Assembly: GCF_947494015.1 (NCBI RefSeq)
Contig: NZ_CANLTL010000007.1
Location: 157,088 to 221,087 of the forward strand
Direction: 5' to 3'
Length of the DNA stretch: 64,000 bases
Source of the DNA: an uncultured Cellulomonas sp.
GTDB taxonomy: Bacteria > Actinomycetota > Actinomycetes > Actinomycetales > Cellulomonadaceae
The notes below the pieces were generated by a model. That model saw nothing but the letters and a program-made list of their open reading frames with translations. It had not been told where the DNA came from and made no database searches. The position numbers and the translations under genes are program-made. Numbering within the stretch: position 1 is the stretch's first letter; each line of letters begins with the position of its first letter. Of this stretch, positions 42,337 to 51,130 are shown one piece after another.

Positions 42337-45111
42337 CTACGAGCCCGCCATGTAGCCGACGACGTCGACCACCACGTGGGTGCTCGCCCCCGGTGCCTGG
42401 TCGCTGTACACGTCGATCTTGCCGTCGTCGCCGATGCCGGCGATGACCATGTTCGCGACGTCGTGCCCCACGATGTAGTTCAGGCTCGACGTCGACGGAC
42501 GGCCCCCGCCGGCCCGGCGGAACGGGTACACCTGCAGGTTGCCGCGGGACGACGGACCGACGGCCACCGTGGACAGCACGACCGCGGTCGCGTCGTCGGG
42601 GACACCGGCCGACGTCGCCTGCACCTGCAGACCCTTCCCGGCGCGCAGCGCGCCGGTCGCACGGGTGTCCGTGACCCGCACCGGCGTGACGGGGTGGTAG
42701 GTCGACCCGGTCAGGACGTACCCGACGACGTCGACCACCACGCGCACGCGGTTGGACGCCGCCGTGTCGGTCACGTAGGTCAGCGCACCGCTCGGGGACA
42801 GCTGGACGATCGCCGCGTTGGCCCGGTCGCCCGACGTCGGCAGGTTGAGCGTGGACGTGCCGGGCGCCGACGAGCCGGCGGCGTACGCCTGGACGTTCCC
42901 CGACGCGGTCGAGCCGGCGGCGGTGACGTTCACCAGGACGGCGGTCGCCCCGGCGGGCACCCCACCGCGGCCGGTCACCTGCACGGTCCGGGCAGCACCG
43001 GGGACGACGCCGGTGCGGTCCTCGATCCGGACCGGGCTGCGCAGCTCGATCCGGGACGACGCGACGGTGTAACCGGTGACGTCGAGGATGACCCCCGACG
43101 CACCACCGGTCAGCAGGTAGCAGACCTTGCCGCTCGCCGGCAGGGCGACGACCGCGGCGTTGGCCACGTCGGCGCCGGGCACGAAGTTGACCGTGGACGC
43201 GTCGGGTGCCGCGCTCGCCGCGGTGGTGCCGGGGTCCGGGTACACCACCAGGTTGCCGGGGCCGGCGGAGCCGACGGCCGTCACGTTGAGGGCGACGCCG
43301 GTGGCCTCGGCGGGCACCCCGGCGGTGCCCGCGACGCGCACGCACCGGACCGTGCCCGCGGTGACGGGGGTGCGCATGTCGTGCACGCGGGTGGGGTCGA
43401 CCGGGACGTACCCGGGTGCCGGCACGGGGTCGGCCGCGGGAGCCGGCACGGGGACCGGCGCCGGTGCGACCGACGGCGTGACGAGGGTGCCGTTGGAGAT
43501 CGTGGCACCGGTCAGGGCCACGTAGGAGTCGGTGCCGCCGGGGGCGCGGTTGCCGGTGACCCGCACGGTGAGGGTGTGCGTGCCGGGCGTCAGCGCCGGC
43601 GTGGTGAAGAAGGTGCCGGTCTGGCCGGGGTTGCGGTACTGGTTCGCGCTGACCTCCGCGGCGCCGTCGATGCTGACGCCGGCGATGCCCTTGTTGGTCC
43701 CCAGGATCCCCTGCAGCGAGACGGTGGCACCGCCGGTGCGGACCTGGGCCGTGATGGAGGCGGTGCGCCCCGAGCTCTTCGTGTAGTGCTCACCGCGCGA
43801 GCTGGACACCGACCACGAGCCGCCGTACCGGAACGCGGTGTGGTCCACGGACGAGCCGGCCGCCGGCGCGGGCACCGGGTCGGTGACCGTCGGTGCGGGG
43901 ACCGGGGCAGGAGCGGGCGCAGGCGCGGGGACGGGGGCCGGCGCGGGCGTCGGCGCGGGCGTCACGACGGTGCTCGGGGACGCGTACCCCGGGGACACGT
44001 AGGACACCCCGGCCGTCCCGGCCGGGACGAACTCCCCCGCCGCCGGTGTGCCGACCTTCACGGACGGCCAGGCCGCGGACCCGGGCTTGGTGCCCTTCGG
44101 CCACAGGAACCCGTCCCGCCAGGACGGGTCCTTGGGAGCCACCCACACGTCGTCGACGGTCAGCGGCCACGCCGCCGAGTCGCGCCACATCATGTACGCC
44201 GAGCTCGGGGTGCCGTTCAGGTCGACCCGCCGCAGGTCGAACAGCTCAGGCTGCGGGCCGTCGAACAGCTGGTTGGGCAGCAGGAACATGCCCTGGTACT
44301 GGGTGTGACCGGTCAGCCCGTCGATGCGGAGCTGGCGGGGGCCGGCCCAGGTCTGCAGCACGTCGGCGTGACGCCCGGCCTGGGAGCCCTGCACCGTCTC
44401 GACCCGGATGTTCTGCAGCTGCACGACGGCGCCCTTGCGCTGGTCGAGGTTGATGCCCTCGGTCAGGCCGGGCCCGGTGACCGCCAGGCCCTCGACGTGG
44501 ATCGTGCCGGTCTGCCCGGTCAGGTACAGGCCCCGGCCGCCGTGGTTGTTCGCGGTGAGGCCCTCGACCGGGACCCGCACCTCCCCACCGATGAGCACGA
44601 CGTTGCGGCCGCCGTAGATGACGAGACCGCGCGTGGCGGTCAGTGGCTCGGCCGGCATCTGGATGATGTAGTCCTTCGTCAGCGACAGCTTGAGGTTCCG
44701 GTTCGACGAGGACGCCTTGATCGTCGTCGGCGCGGTCAGCGCCGGCGGCGCCCAGGCCAGCGGTCGGGTCGTGACGCCGGCCACCCGGACGTCCGTGCCC
44801 TCGTCCGTCCCCGCGGGCGCCTCGGGCGCGGGCGCGACCTCCGCAGCCGGCGCAGGCTCGCTCTCCCCAGCCGACGCAGCCGGCGCAGGCTCGCTCTCCC
44901 CAGCCGACGCAGCCGGCGCAGGCAGGGTCTCCGCAGCCGACGCGGACGGAGCGGGGGCGGTCTCCGACGCCGACGCCGACGGCGCGAGCACGAGGCCGAG
45001 CGCCGTCGCCAGCGCGACGACCGACGTCTGGGCGCCGCGTCCCCCGCGGCGACCGACGTGGCCGGGCCGCCGGTCGGCGCGAGCGCGGGCGAAGGGGCTG
45101 AGCGGAGTCAT
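42337..45111 (-). CDS. large secreted parallel beta-helix protein with binding and repeated C-terminal domains (fourth paralog)
   Basis: 924 residues. Signal peptide about 1-52; an Ala/Pro/Glu-rich repeat (SAGESEPAPAA twice); beta-helix at about 100-390 (PLAWAPPALTAPTTIKAS, IYGGRNVVLIGGEVRV, GINLDQRKGAVVQLQNIRVE, RHADVLQTWAGPRQLRIDG, HTQYQGMFLLPNQL); a Pro/Ala linker; one galactose-binding-like domain (about 417-543); then three ~115-residue domains of the kind starting PTRVHDMRT, PVRIEDRTG and PVRVTDTRA with VTGY/VVGY ends, common in actinobacterial surface proteins. The ATG at 45111 has GAGGA at 7 bases; an upstream in-frame ATG at 45195 lacks an RBS. It is the most elaborate paralog, and its leader does not carry the GEMM-like RNA. 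Confidence 0.85.
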   Translation of the reverse strand: MTPLSPFARARADRRPGHVGRRGGRGAQTSVVALATALGLVLAPSASASETAPAPSASAAETLPAPAASAGESEPAPAASAGESEPAPAAEVAPAPEAPAGTDEGTDVRVAGVTTRPLAWAPPALTAPTTIKASSSNRNLKLSLTKDYIIQMPAEPLTATRGLVIYGGRNVVLIGGEVRVPVEGLTANNHGGRGLYLTGQTGTIHVEGLAVTGPGLTEGINLDQRKGAVVQLQNIRVETVQGSQAGRHADVLQTWAGPRQLRIDGLTGHTQYQGMFLLPNQLFDGPQPELFDLRRVDLNGTPSSAYMMWRDSAAWPLTVDDVWVAPKDPSWRDGFLWPKGTKPGSAAWPSVKVGTPAAGEFVPAGTAGVSYVSPGYASPSTVVTPAPTPAPAPVPAPAPAPAPVPAPTVTDPVPAPAAGSSVDHTAFRYGGSWSVSSSRGEHYTKSSGRTASITAQVRTGGATVSLQGILGTNKGIAGVSIDGAAEVSANQYRNPGQTGTFFTTPALTPGTHTLTVRVTGNRAPGGTDSYVALTGATISNGTLVTPSVAPAPVPVPAPAADPVPAPGYVPVDPTRVHDMRTPVTAGTVRCVRVAGTAGVPAEATGVALNVTAVGSAGPGNLVVYPDPGTTAASAAPDASTVNFVPGADVANAAVVALPASGKVCYLLTGGASGVILDVTGYTVASSRIELRSPVRIEDRTGVVPGAARTVQVTGRGGVPAGATAVLVNVTAAGSTASGNVQAYAAGSSAPGTSTLNLPTSGDRANAAIVQLSPSGALTYVTDTAASNRVRVVVDVVGYVLTGSTYHPVTPVRVTDTRATGALRAGKGLQVQATSAGVPDDATAVVLSTVAVGPSSRGNLQVYPFRRAGGGRPSTSSLNYIVGHDVANMVIAGIGDDGKIDVYSDQAPGASTHVVVDVVGYMAGS

Positions 45112-45351
45112 CGTGGGGTCCTCAGATCGGCTCGGACCGGCGGAGCTCCGGTCCGGCAGCCCCATCGACGTGGCCCCTGGCCCGTGAAGCGGCACCCCGT
45201 CGGCACGGGTCCGGTCGGGTGACCCCGGCCGGGGACGTACGTCCCGGCTCGCCCGCCGATGCCCGGTTCGTGCCGAGACGAATCACCCGGTCGGCGCAGT
45301 CACCCGTTCGTGGCAGCTGGGGCGCGTCCCGGCGGCACCCGGGCACGACGA
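45112..45351 (-). promoter_or_regulatory. upstream region of the fourth beta-helix gene
   Basis: Contains ATCACCCG (45282-45289) and GTCACCCG (45299-45306), 17 bases apart, in the opposite orientation to the gene, and the palindrome GGGACGTACGTCCC across 45236-45249. No convincing -10/-35 or riboswitch is visible. Confidence 0.35.
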
Positions 45352-45386
45352 CGACCGGCTCCACGCGGTGTGCGTGGAGCCGGTCG
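45352..45386 (-). terminator. terminator of the acyl-CoA oxidase-type gene
   Basis: Perfect 15-bp stem CGACCGGCTCCACGC / GCGTGGAGCCGGTCG with a 5-base loop, 91 bases beyond the stop codon. It separates the lipid module from the EPS locus. Confidence 0.7.
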
Positions 45387-45476
45387 GGAGGGGGACGCCG
45401 TCGTGCACGGCGCGGTGCGAGCGGGCCCGGGGGGGGTAACACGCCGGGCCGGAGGCCCGGGCGACGCGCCCGCGGG

Positions 45477-47531
45477 TCACCCAGCCGCGGGGCGCACCGC
45501 CTTCTCCGGGACGGCCTCGGCGCCGGACGCCCGCAGGCGTCGCAGGTACTCGCGGGCCTCGGCCTGCCGGTCGCCCTCCGCGCCGGAGGCGATCGCCGCG
45601 CGCACGTGCCCGGGTGCGTACCCGAACGCGTCGACGAGGTCCTGGGCGTGCGGGCGCAGCCGCGTCAGCAGCCGGTCGATGTAGGACGTCACCGTCCGCG
45701 CCCGGCCGGCCGACAGCCGGCCGTTGATGAGGTACCAGGCCAGGTTGCGCTCCACGACGATCAGGCCGAACAGGTCCCGCAGCCAGGTCAGCACCTGCTT
45801 GGTCCCCGGGTCCTCGACGCTCTCCAGACCGGCCGTGAAGGCCTCCCACTGCAGCAGGTCCGCGTGCGCCCGCGCGCACTCCAGCAGCGCGTGCTGGTGG
45901 GTGGTGAACAGCCGGGTGGCCTCGGCACGGGACGCCTTCGCCGCCGGTCGCAGCGCGGTGGCCACCTCGGCGACCATCGTCTCCATCCGGTCGGTCAGCA
46001 GCTCGCGCTGCGTCTCGGTGTCCTGGAGCTTGCCCGCCGAGCGACGCCGGTCGCCGCCGTCGGCCAGGGTCTGCACGACCCGGACGAGGGGCGTGCGGTA
46101 CAGGGCGGCGTCGGCGGCACGCTCGGCCACCATGCGCGCCACCCCGCCGGCGTCGATGTCCTTGAACTGCCGGGAGAAGTCGCCGAGGAGCCGCTTGGCG
46201 ACGAGCTGCAGCAGGACCGTGTTGTCGCCCTCGAACGTCGCGTAGACGTCGAGGTCGGCGCGCAGGCCGACGAGGCGGTTCTCGGCGAGGAAGCCCGCGC
46301 CGCCGCACGCCTCGCGGGCCGTCTGCAGCGTGGTCAGCGCGTGCCAGGTCGACGTCGGCTTGAGCGCGGCGGCGATGGTCTCCAGGTCCTGCCGGTCCTC
46401 GTCGGTGTCGGACCGACCGGAGAACACCGCGTCGAACTTCTCCAGCAGCCGCTCGTGCGCGAAGGTCTGCGCGTAGGTCTGGGCGAGCAGCGGCAGCAGC
46501 CGGCGCTGGTGCTCGGCGTAGTCGAGCAGCACGACCTCGTCGGTGGCGTGCTCACCGGCGAACTGGCGCCGCTGGTTGCCGTACGTGACCGCGATGATCA
46601 GGGCGAGCTTGCTCGTGTTCACAGCGGCGCCGTCGAGCGAGACCCGGCCCTGGACCAGCGTGCCGAGCATGGTGAAGAACCGCCGGCCCGGGCTCGCGAT
46701 CGGCGAGGAGTAGGTGCCGTCCGGGGCGACGTGGCCGTACCGGTCGAGCAGGTCACCGCGCGGCACCCCGACGTGGGTGAAGTGCAGCCGGCCGTTGTCG
46801 ATGCCGTTCAGGCCACCCTTGAGGCCGTCGTCCTCGCCGCCGATGCCGGGCAGGAACCTGCCGGTGGCCGGGTCGCGCAGCGGCACGTAGAACGCGTGCA
46901 CGCCGTGGTTCACGCCGCGGGTGACCAGCTGGGCGAAGACGACCGCCGCGGTGCCGTGCACGGCGGCGTTGCCCAGGTAGTCCTTCCACGCGCCGCGGAA
47001 CGGGGTGTGCAGGTCGAAGGTCTGCGTCGCCGGGTCGTAGGTCGCGGTGGTGGCGATGCTGGCGACGTCGGACCCGTGACCGGTCTCGGTCATCGCGAAG
47101 GCGCCGGGGACGTCGACCGACATCGCGCCGGGCAGGAACCGCTCGTGGTGGTCGGCGGTGCCCAGGTGCAGGATCGCCGAGGCGAACAGCCCCCACTGCA
47201 CGCCGGCCTTGATCTGCAGCGACGGGTCGGCCACGACGGTCTCCTCGAACCGCGCGAGGCTGCCGCCGTGGTCGTCGGCGCCACCGAGCGCCGTCGGGAA
47301 CGCCCGCAGGACGTCGCCCTCCTGCGCCAGGATCCGCAGCTGGCCGAGCACGGTCTCGCGGTGCTCGGCCATGGACTGCCCCTCGACGCGGTGCAGCCGC
47401 GGGTCGAGCAGCAGGGTGCGGGCGTGGCGCCGGATCTCGGCCCACCGGCCGAGCAGCACGGTCTCAAGCGCGCCGACGTCGACCGTCGGGCTGTCGACGG
47501 CGGAGGGCTTGCGGTCGGTCGTCGTGCTCAT
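45477..47531 (-). CDS. acyl-CoA oxidase/dehydrogenase-family flavoprotein
   Basis: FAD enzyme that forms the 2,3-double bond of acyl-CoA in beta-oxidation. The length of 684 residues and the C-terminal second helical domain fit acyl-CoA oxidases rather than short acyl-CoA dehydrogenases. Visible are FAMTETGHGSDVASIATTATYD near 144-165 (FAD/substrate strand), QGRVSLDGAAVNTSKLAL, LQTAREACGGAGFLAENRL near 405, and DVYATFEGDNTVLLQLVAKRL near 427. Whether O2 or an electron-transfer flavoprotein takes the electrons cannot be told. Its 5' end is 66 bases from the stop of the TetR gene on the same strand, so the two may be one unit. Confidence 0.85.
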   Translation of the reverse strand: MSTTTDRKPSAVDSPTVDVGALETVLLGRWAEIRRHARTLLLDPRLHRVEGQSMAEHRETVLGQLRILAQEGDVLRAFPTALGGADDHGGSLARFEETVVADPSLQIKAGVQWGLFASAILHLGTADHHERFLPGAMSVDVPGAFAMTETGHGSDVASIATTATYDPATQTFDLHTPFRGAWKDYLGNAAVHGTAAVVFAQLVTRGVNHGVHAFYVPLRDPATGRFLPGIGGEDDGLKGGLNGIDNGRLHFTHVGVPRGDLLDRYGHVAPDGTYSSPIASPGRRFFTMLGTLVQGRVSLDGAAVNTSKLALIIAVTYGNQRRQFAGEHATDEVVLLDYAEHQRRLLPLLAQTYAQTFAHERLLEKFDAVFSGRSDTDEDRQDLETIAAALKPTSTWHALTTLQTAREACGGAGFLAENRLVGLRADLDVYATFEGDNTVLLQLVAKRLLGDFSRQFKDIDAGGVARMVAERAADAALYRTPLVRVVQTLADGGDRRRSAGKLQDTETQRELLTDRMETMVAEVATALRPAAKASRAEATRLFTTHQHALLECARAHADLLQWEAFTAGLESVEDPGTKQVLTWLRDLFGLIVVERNLAWYLINGRLSAGRARTVTSYIDRLLTRLRPHAQDLVDAFGYAPGHVRAAIASGAEGDRQAEAREYLRRLRASGAEAVPEKAVRPAAG

Positions 47532-47597
47532 GGGGACTCCTGTGTCGGCGAGCGGGTGGGGACGGACGGGGCGCGGTCGGGGCGAGCGGTCGGGGGG

Positions 47598-48311
47598 TCA
47601 GGTGGTGCGGGCGCGGGCGAGGACCCCGACCGGCCCCGCCCACAGCCACGCCGCGACCTGGGCGGTGAGCACCTCGCGGTCGACGGCGGCGGGCGTGCCC
47701 TGGCTGCGCAGCCAGCGCTCCCCCGCCCCGCGGACGAACCCGACGGCACCGGAGGCCCAGGTGTCGGCGAGCTCGCGGCCGTCCGGGTCCGGCAGCGTGC
47801 CGACCTGCGCGCCGGCGTCGGTCAGCGCACGCGCGAACGGTGCCGCGACGAGCTCGGTGACGGCGTCGAGGAAGTGGCCCAGCGGCGAGGACGGCTCGAG
47901 CGAGCCCTCGCGCGTGACGAAGAAGTAGACGTGCGGCGAGGACTCGATCATCTCGAGGTACACCGCGACCATCGCACGCAGGCCGTCGCGCGGCGTGGCC
48001 GCGGCGTGCAGCGCGTCGGCGAGCGCGTCGCGGATCTGCAGCACGACCGCCTCGGCCACGGCCCGCTGCAGCCCGGTCTTGTCGGTGAAGTAGCGGTACA
48101 CGATCGACTTCGACGTGCCGGCGGCTGCGGCGATCTCCTCCATGGACACGTCCGGGCCGCGCTGGTGGACGCACTTGCGCGCGACCCGCACGAGCTCGGC
48201 GCGCCGGGCCTGGCGGTGGTCGGCCCAGCGCGCGGAACGCCCGTCGGTGGCGTCCGCGAGCACGGGGTTCGACGGCGCCGTCCGGGACGGCTCCGGGGTG
48301 ACATGGCTCAC
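47598..48311 (-). CDS. TetR-family transcriptional regulator of the lipid module
   Basis: 237 residues. N-terminal helix-turn-helix: VARKCVHQRGPDVSMEEIAAAAGTSKS with IVYRYFTDKTGL (about 43-81), the TetR pattern. The C-terminal ligand domain is long and helical. Divergent from the thiolase-fabG-maoC operon and upstream of the acyl-CoA oxidase-type gene, so an acyl-CoA ligand is likely. A perfect interrupted palindrome starts 4 bases upstream of its GTG and fits autoregulation and control of both sides. GTG at 48311 is supported by the operator position. Confidence 0.9.
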   Translation of the reverse strand: MSHVTPEPSRTAPSNPVLADATDGRSARWADHRQARRAELVRVARKCVHQRGPDVSMEEIAAAAGTSKSIVYRYFTDKTGLQRAVAEAVVLQIRDALADALHAAATPRDGLRAMVAVYLEMIESSPHVYFFVTREGSLEPSSPLGHFLDAVTELVAAPFARALTDAGAQVGTLPDPDGRELADTWASGAVGFVRGAGERWLRSQGTPAAVDREVLTAQVAAWLWAGPVGVLARARTT

Positions 48312-48314
48312 GAG

Positions 48315-48339
48315 ACCGACGGTATCAGGTACTGTCGGT
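48315..48339. promoter_or_regulatory. TetR operator palindrome
   Basis: 25-base interrupted palindrome: ACCGAC at 48315-48320 pairs with GTCGGT at 48334-48339, and GTA (48322-48324) with TAC (48330-48332), centred at 48327. It lies between the divergent TetR and thiolase starts. TACTGT (48330-48335) inside it is a possible -10 for the thiolase operon. Confidence 0.7.
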
Positions 48340-48422
48340 CCTGGACACCTGCTCTGCCCTGCCTGCGCGGCGGCGGGCACGCTGCGACCCCACCGATCGA
48401 CGACGACGCGAGAGGACCTGCC

Positions 48423-49769
48423 ATGACAGCGACCCCCAACCCCGACCACCCGGCACCCGCCGCCACCGGCGCGGACCGGCCCGGGGCCCCCCGCCGCGCC
48501 GTCGTCGTCGGCGGGAACCGGATCCCGTTCGCGCGGGCCGGCGGCCCCTACGCCCGGTCGTCGAACGGCGACATGCTGACCGCGGCGCTGGACGGTCTGG
48601 TGGCCCGCTTCGGGCTGGCCGGCGAGACGATCGGCGAGGTCGCCGCCGGGGCGGTGCTCAAGCACTCGCGCGACTTCAACCTCACGCGCGAGGCCGTGCT
48701 CGGGTCCGCGCTCGCGCCGCAGACCCCCGCGTACGACGTCCAGCAGGCGTGCGCGACCGGCATGGAGACCGTCGTGGGGCTGTCCAACAAGATCCGGCTC
48801 GGCCAGATCGAATCCGCCATCGCGGGGGGCGTGGACTCCACGTCCGACGCCCCGATCGCGGTCAGCGACCCGCTGCGCCGCGCGCTGCTGGACCTGTCCC
48901 GCGCGCGGACACCGCGGCAGCGCCTCGCCGCCGTGGCCCGGATCCGGCCCGCGCACCTGGCGCCGTCGGCCCCCACCACGGGCGAGCCGCGGACGGGGCT
49001 GTCGATGGGCGAGCACCAGGCGCTGACCACCGCGGCGTGGGCGATCACCCGCGAGGCGCAGGACGAGCTGGCCGCGGCGAGCCACCACCGTCTCGCCGCC
49101 GCGTACGAGCGCGGGTTCTTCGACGACCTGATGACGCCGTACCGGGGTCTGACCCGGGACGCGAACCTGCGCCCGGACACGTCGGTGGAGAAGCTGGCGG
49201 CGCTCAAGCCCGTGTTCGGCAGGTCGCTCGACACGCCCGCGACCATGACGGCCGGGAACTCCACGCCGCTGTCCGACGGCGCCTCGACCGTCCTGCTCGC
49301 GAGCGACGCATGGGCCGCCGAGCGCGGGCTGCCGGTGCTCGCCTCGGTCGTCGACGCCGAGGCCGCCGCCGTGGACTTCGTGCACGGCGACGAGGGCCTG
49401 CTGATGGCCGGCGCCTACGCCGTGCCCCGGCTGCTCGCCCGCACCGGGATGTCGCTGCAGGACTTCGACCTGGTGGAGATCCACGAGGCCTTCGCCGCGA
49501 CCGTGCTGTGCAACCTGGCGGCGTGGCAGGACGAGCGGTTCTGCACCGAGCGGCTCGGGCTCGGCGCGCCCCTCGGGTCGATCGACCGGGACCGGCTCAA
49601 CGTCGTGGGCTCGTCCGTGGCGGCGGGGCACCCGTTCGCCGCGACGGGCGGGCGCATCGTCGCCACCCTGGCCACGTTGCTCGCCCAGAAGGGCACCGGC
49701 AGCCGCGGTCTCATCTCGGTCTGCGCCGCCGGTGGGCAGGCCGTCGCCATGATCCTGGAGGCAGCATGA
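48423..49769 (+). CDS. acetyl-CoA C-acyltransferase (thiolase)
   Basis: Cleaves 3-ketoacyl-CoA in beta-oxidation, or condenses acyl-CoAs. The catalytic Cys110 is in QQACATGME, HEAF near residue 357, GHPFAATGGR near 402 and the second catalytic Cys in ISVCAAGGQ near 434. The length of 448 residues is in the long (FadI/FadA2-like) thiolase range. The ATG has AGAGGA about 7 bases upstream. Its stop overlaps the ATG of the reductase gene (ATGA), and the reductase overlaps the hydratase (GTGA): a three-gene coupled operon. Confidence 0.92.
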   Translation: MTATPNPDHPAPAATGADRPGAPRRAVVVGGNRIPFARAGGPYARSSNGDMLTAALDGLVARFGLAGETIGEVAAGAVLKHSRDFNLTREAVLGSALAPQTPAYDVQQACATGMETVVGLSNKIRLGQIESAIAGGVDSTSDAPIAVSDPLRRALLDLSRARTPRQRLAAVARIRPAHLAPSAPTTGEPRTGLSMGEHQALTTAAWAITREAQDELAAASHHRLAAAYERGFFDDLMTPYRGLTRDANLRPDTSVEKLAALKPVFGRSLDTPATMTAGNSTPLSDGASTVLLASDAWAAERGLPVLASVVDAEAAAVDFVHGDEGLLMAGAYAVPRLLARTGMSLQDFDLVEIHEAFAATVLCNLAAWQDERFCTERLGLGAPLGSIDRDRLNVVGSSVAAGHPFAATGGRIVATLATLLAQKGTGSRGLISVCAAGGQAVAMILEAA

Positions 49770-51130
49770 CCGACACCTACCTGACCCTGGTGAACTCCGG
49801 GATCAGCAAGACGATCGCGAAGAAGCTCGGCCTGCCGCGGCCGGTGCCGCTGCGCCGGTTCCGGCCCGGCCAGCCGCTGGTCTCCGGCCCGGTGCTGGTC
49901 CTGCACGACGCCGCCTCGACCACCGACGCGGACGCCGTCGCCGACGCGCTCGTCGGCTGGGACCTGGACGTCCGGCGCCACGCCGGCTCGGCGGACCGGT
50001 ACGCCGCCGTGGTGCTCGTGCTCACCGGCGCGAGCCACCCGTCGGACCTGTCGGCGCCCGTGCTGGCGACGGCCGGCACGCTGCGCTCGCTGGCCCCCGC
50101 GGGCCGTGTGGTGACCGTGTCCCGTCCGGCCGGCACCGACGACGCACCCGCGGTCGCCGCCGCCCGCCAGGGCGTGGACGGCCTGCTGCGCTCGCTCGCC
50201 AAGGAGCTGCGCGGCGGCTCGACCGGCAACGGCGTCGTCGTCGCGGACGGGGTCGAGGTCGGCGCGCCGTCCGTGCTCGGGGCGCTGCGGTTCTTCCTGT
50301 CGACGCGGTCGGCCTTCGTCGACGGCCAGCTGCTCGCGGTCGACTCGGCCGCCGGCACGCTCCCCGGTGACTGGGACACGCCGCTCGCCGGCCGGGTCGC
50401 CGTGGTGACCGGGGCCGCGCGCGGGATCGGCGCCTCGATCGCCGCGACGCTCGCCCGGGACGGGGCCACCGTGGTGGCCGTGGACGTGCCCGCGGCCGGC
50501 GAGCGCCTCGCGCACGTCGCGAACTCGGTGCGCGGCTCGGCGCTGCAGCTCGACATCACCGCCGCGGACGCCGGGGAGCGGATCATCGAGCACGCCGTCA
50601 CCCGGCACGGGCGGCTGGACGTCGTCGTGCACAACGCGGGGATCACCCGGGACAAGCTGCTCGCCAACATGACGCCGGACCGGTGGGACGCGGTGCTCGC
50701 GGTCAACGTCGCCGCCCAGCTGCGGATCGACGAGGCGCTGCTCGCCGCCCGCGGCGTCCGGGCCGGCGTGCTGGCCGACGCTCCCCGGATCGTGTCGCTG
50801 GCCTCGACCAGCGGCATCGCCGGGAACCGGGGGCAGACCAACTACGCGGCCTCGAAGGGCGGCGTGATCGGGATGGTGCGGGCCACGGCGCCGCTGCTCG
50901 CGGCGCACGGCGGCACGGCGAACGCCGTCGCCCCGGGCTTCATCGAGACCGAGATGACCGCGCGGATCCCCGCGGTGACCCGCCAGGTCGCCCGCCGGAT
51001 CAACTCGCTGCAGCAGGGCGGGCAGCCCGTCGACGTCGCGGAGGCGGTGGCGTTCCTCGCGTCGCCGCAGGCGGGCGGCGTCGTGGGGCGGACGTTGCGG
51101 GTGTGCGGGCAGAACATGGTGGGCGCGTGA
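49766..51130 (+). CDS. fabG: high-molecular-weight 3-oxoacyl-ACP/CoA reductase (FabG4-like)
   Basis: 454 residues in two Rossmann-like domains. The N-terminal ~200 residues (from MTDTYLTLVNSGISKTIAKK) form a degenerate flavodoxin-like domain. The C-terminal half is a complete SDR: VTGAARGIG near 214, NAG in VVHNAGITRDKLLANM, catalytic Ser in SLASTSGIAGNRGQ, YAASKGG, and PGFIETEMT. Same length and plan as mycobacterial FabG4, which prefers NADH and acyl-CoA. Overlaps both neighbours by 4 bases. The thiolase-reductase-hydratase order recalls the fadA2-fabG4-htdX neighbourhood of mycobacteria. Confidence 0.9.
   Translation: MTDTYLTLVNSGISKTIAKKLGLPRPVPLRRFRPGQPLVSGPVLVLHDAASTTDADAVADALVGWDLDVRRHAGSADRYAAVVLVLTGASHPSDLSAPVLATAGTLRSLAPAGRVVTVSRPAGTDDAPAVAAARQGVDGLLRSLAKELRGGSTGNGVVVADGVEVGAPSVLGALRFFLSTRSAFVDGQLLAVDSAAGTLPGDWDTPLAGRVAVVTGAARGIGASIAATLARDGATVVAVDVPAAGERLAHVANSVRGSALQLDITAADAGERIIEHAVTRHGRLDVVVHNAGITRDKLLANMTPDRWDAVLAVNVAAQLRIDEALLAARGVRAGVLADAPRIVSLASTSGIAGNRGQTNYAASKGGVIGMVRATAPLLAAHGGTANAVAPGFIETEMTARIPAVTRQVARRINSLQQGGQPVDVAEAVAFLASPQAGGVVGRTLRVCGQNMVGA

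Noticed and set aside
45112..45240. GEMM-like leader before the fourth beta-helix gene
   Set aside because: It lacks the GGGACG-N4-GCCA core and the two-arm arrangement seen at 22030, 24536 and 26644.
45219..48422. Long plus-strand open frame upstream of the thiolase
   Set aside because: The thiolase ATG at 48423 has a proper RBS and full-length homology; the upstream part is antisense to the acyl-CoA oxidase-type and TetR genes.
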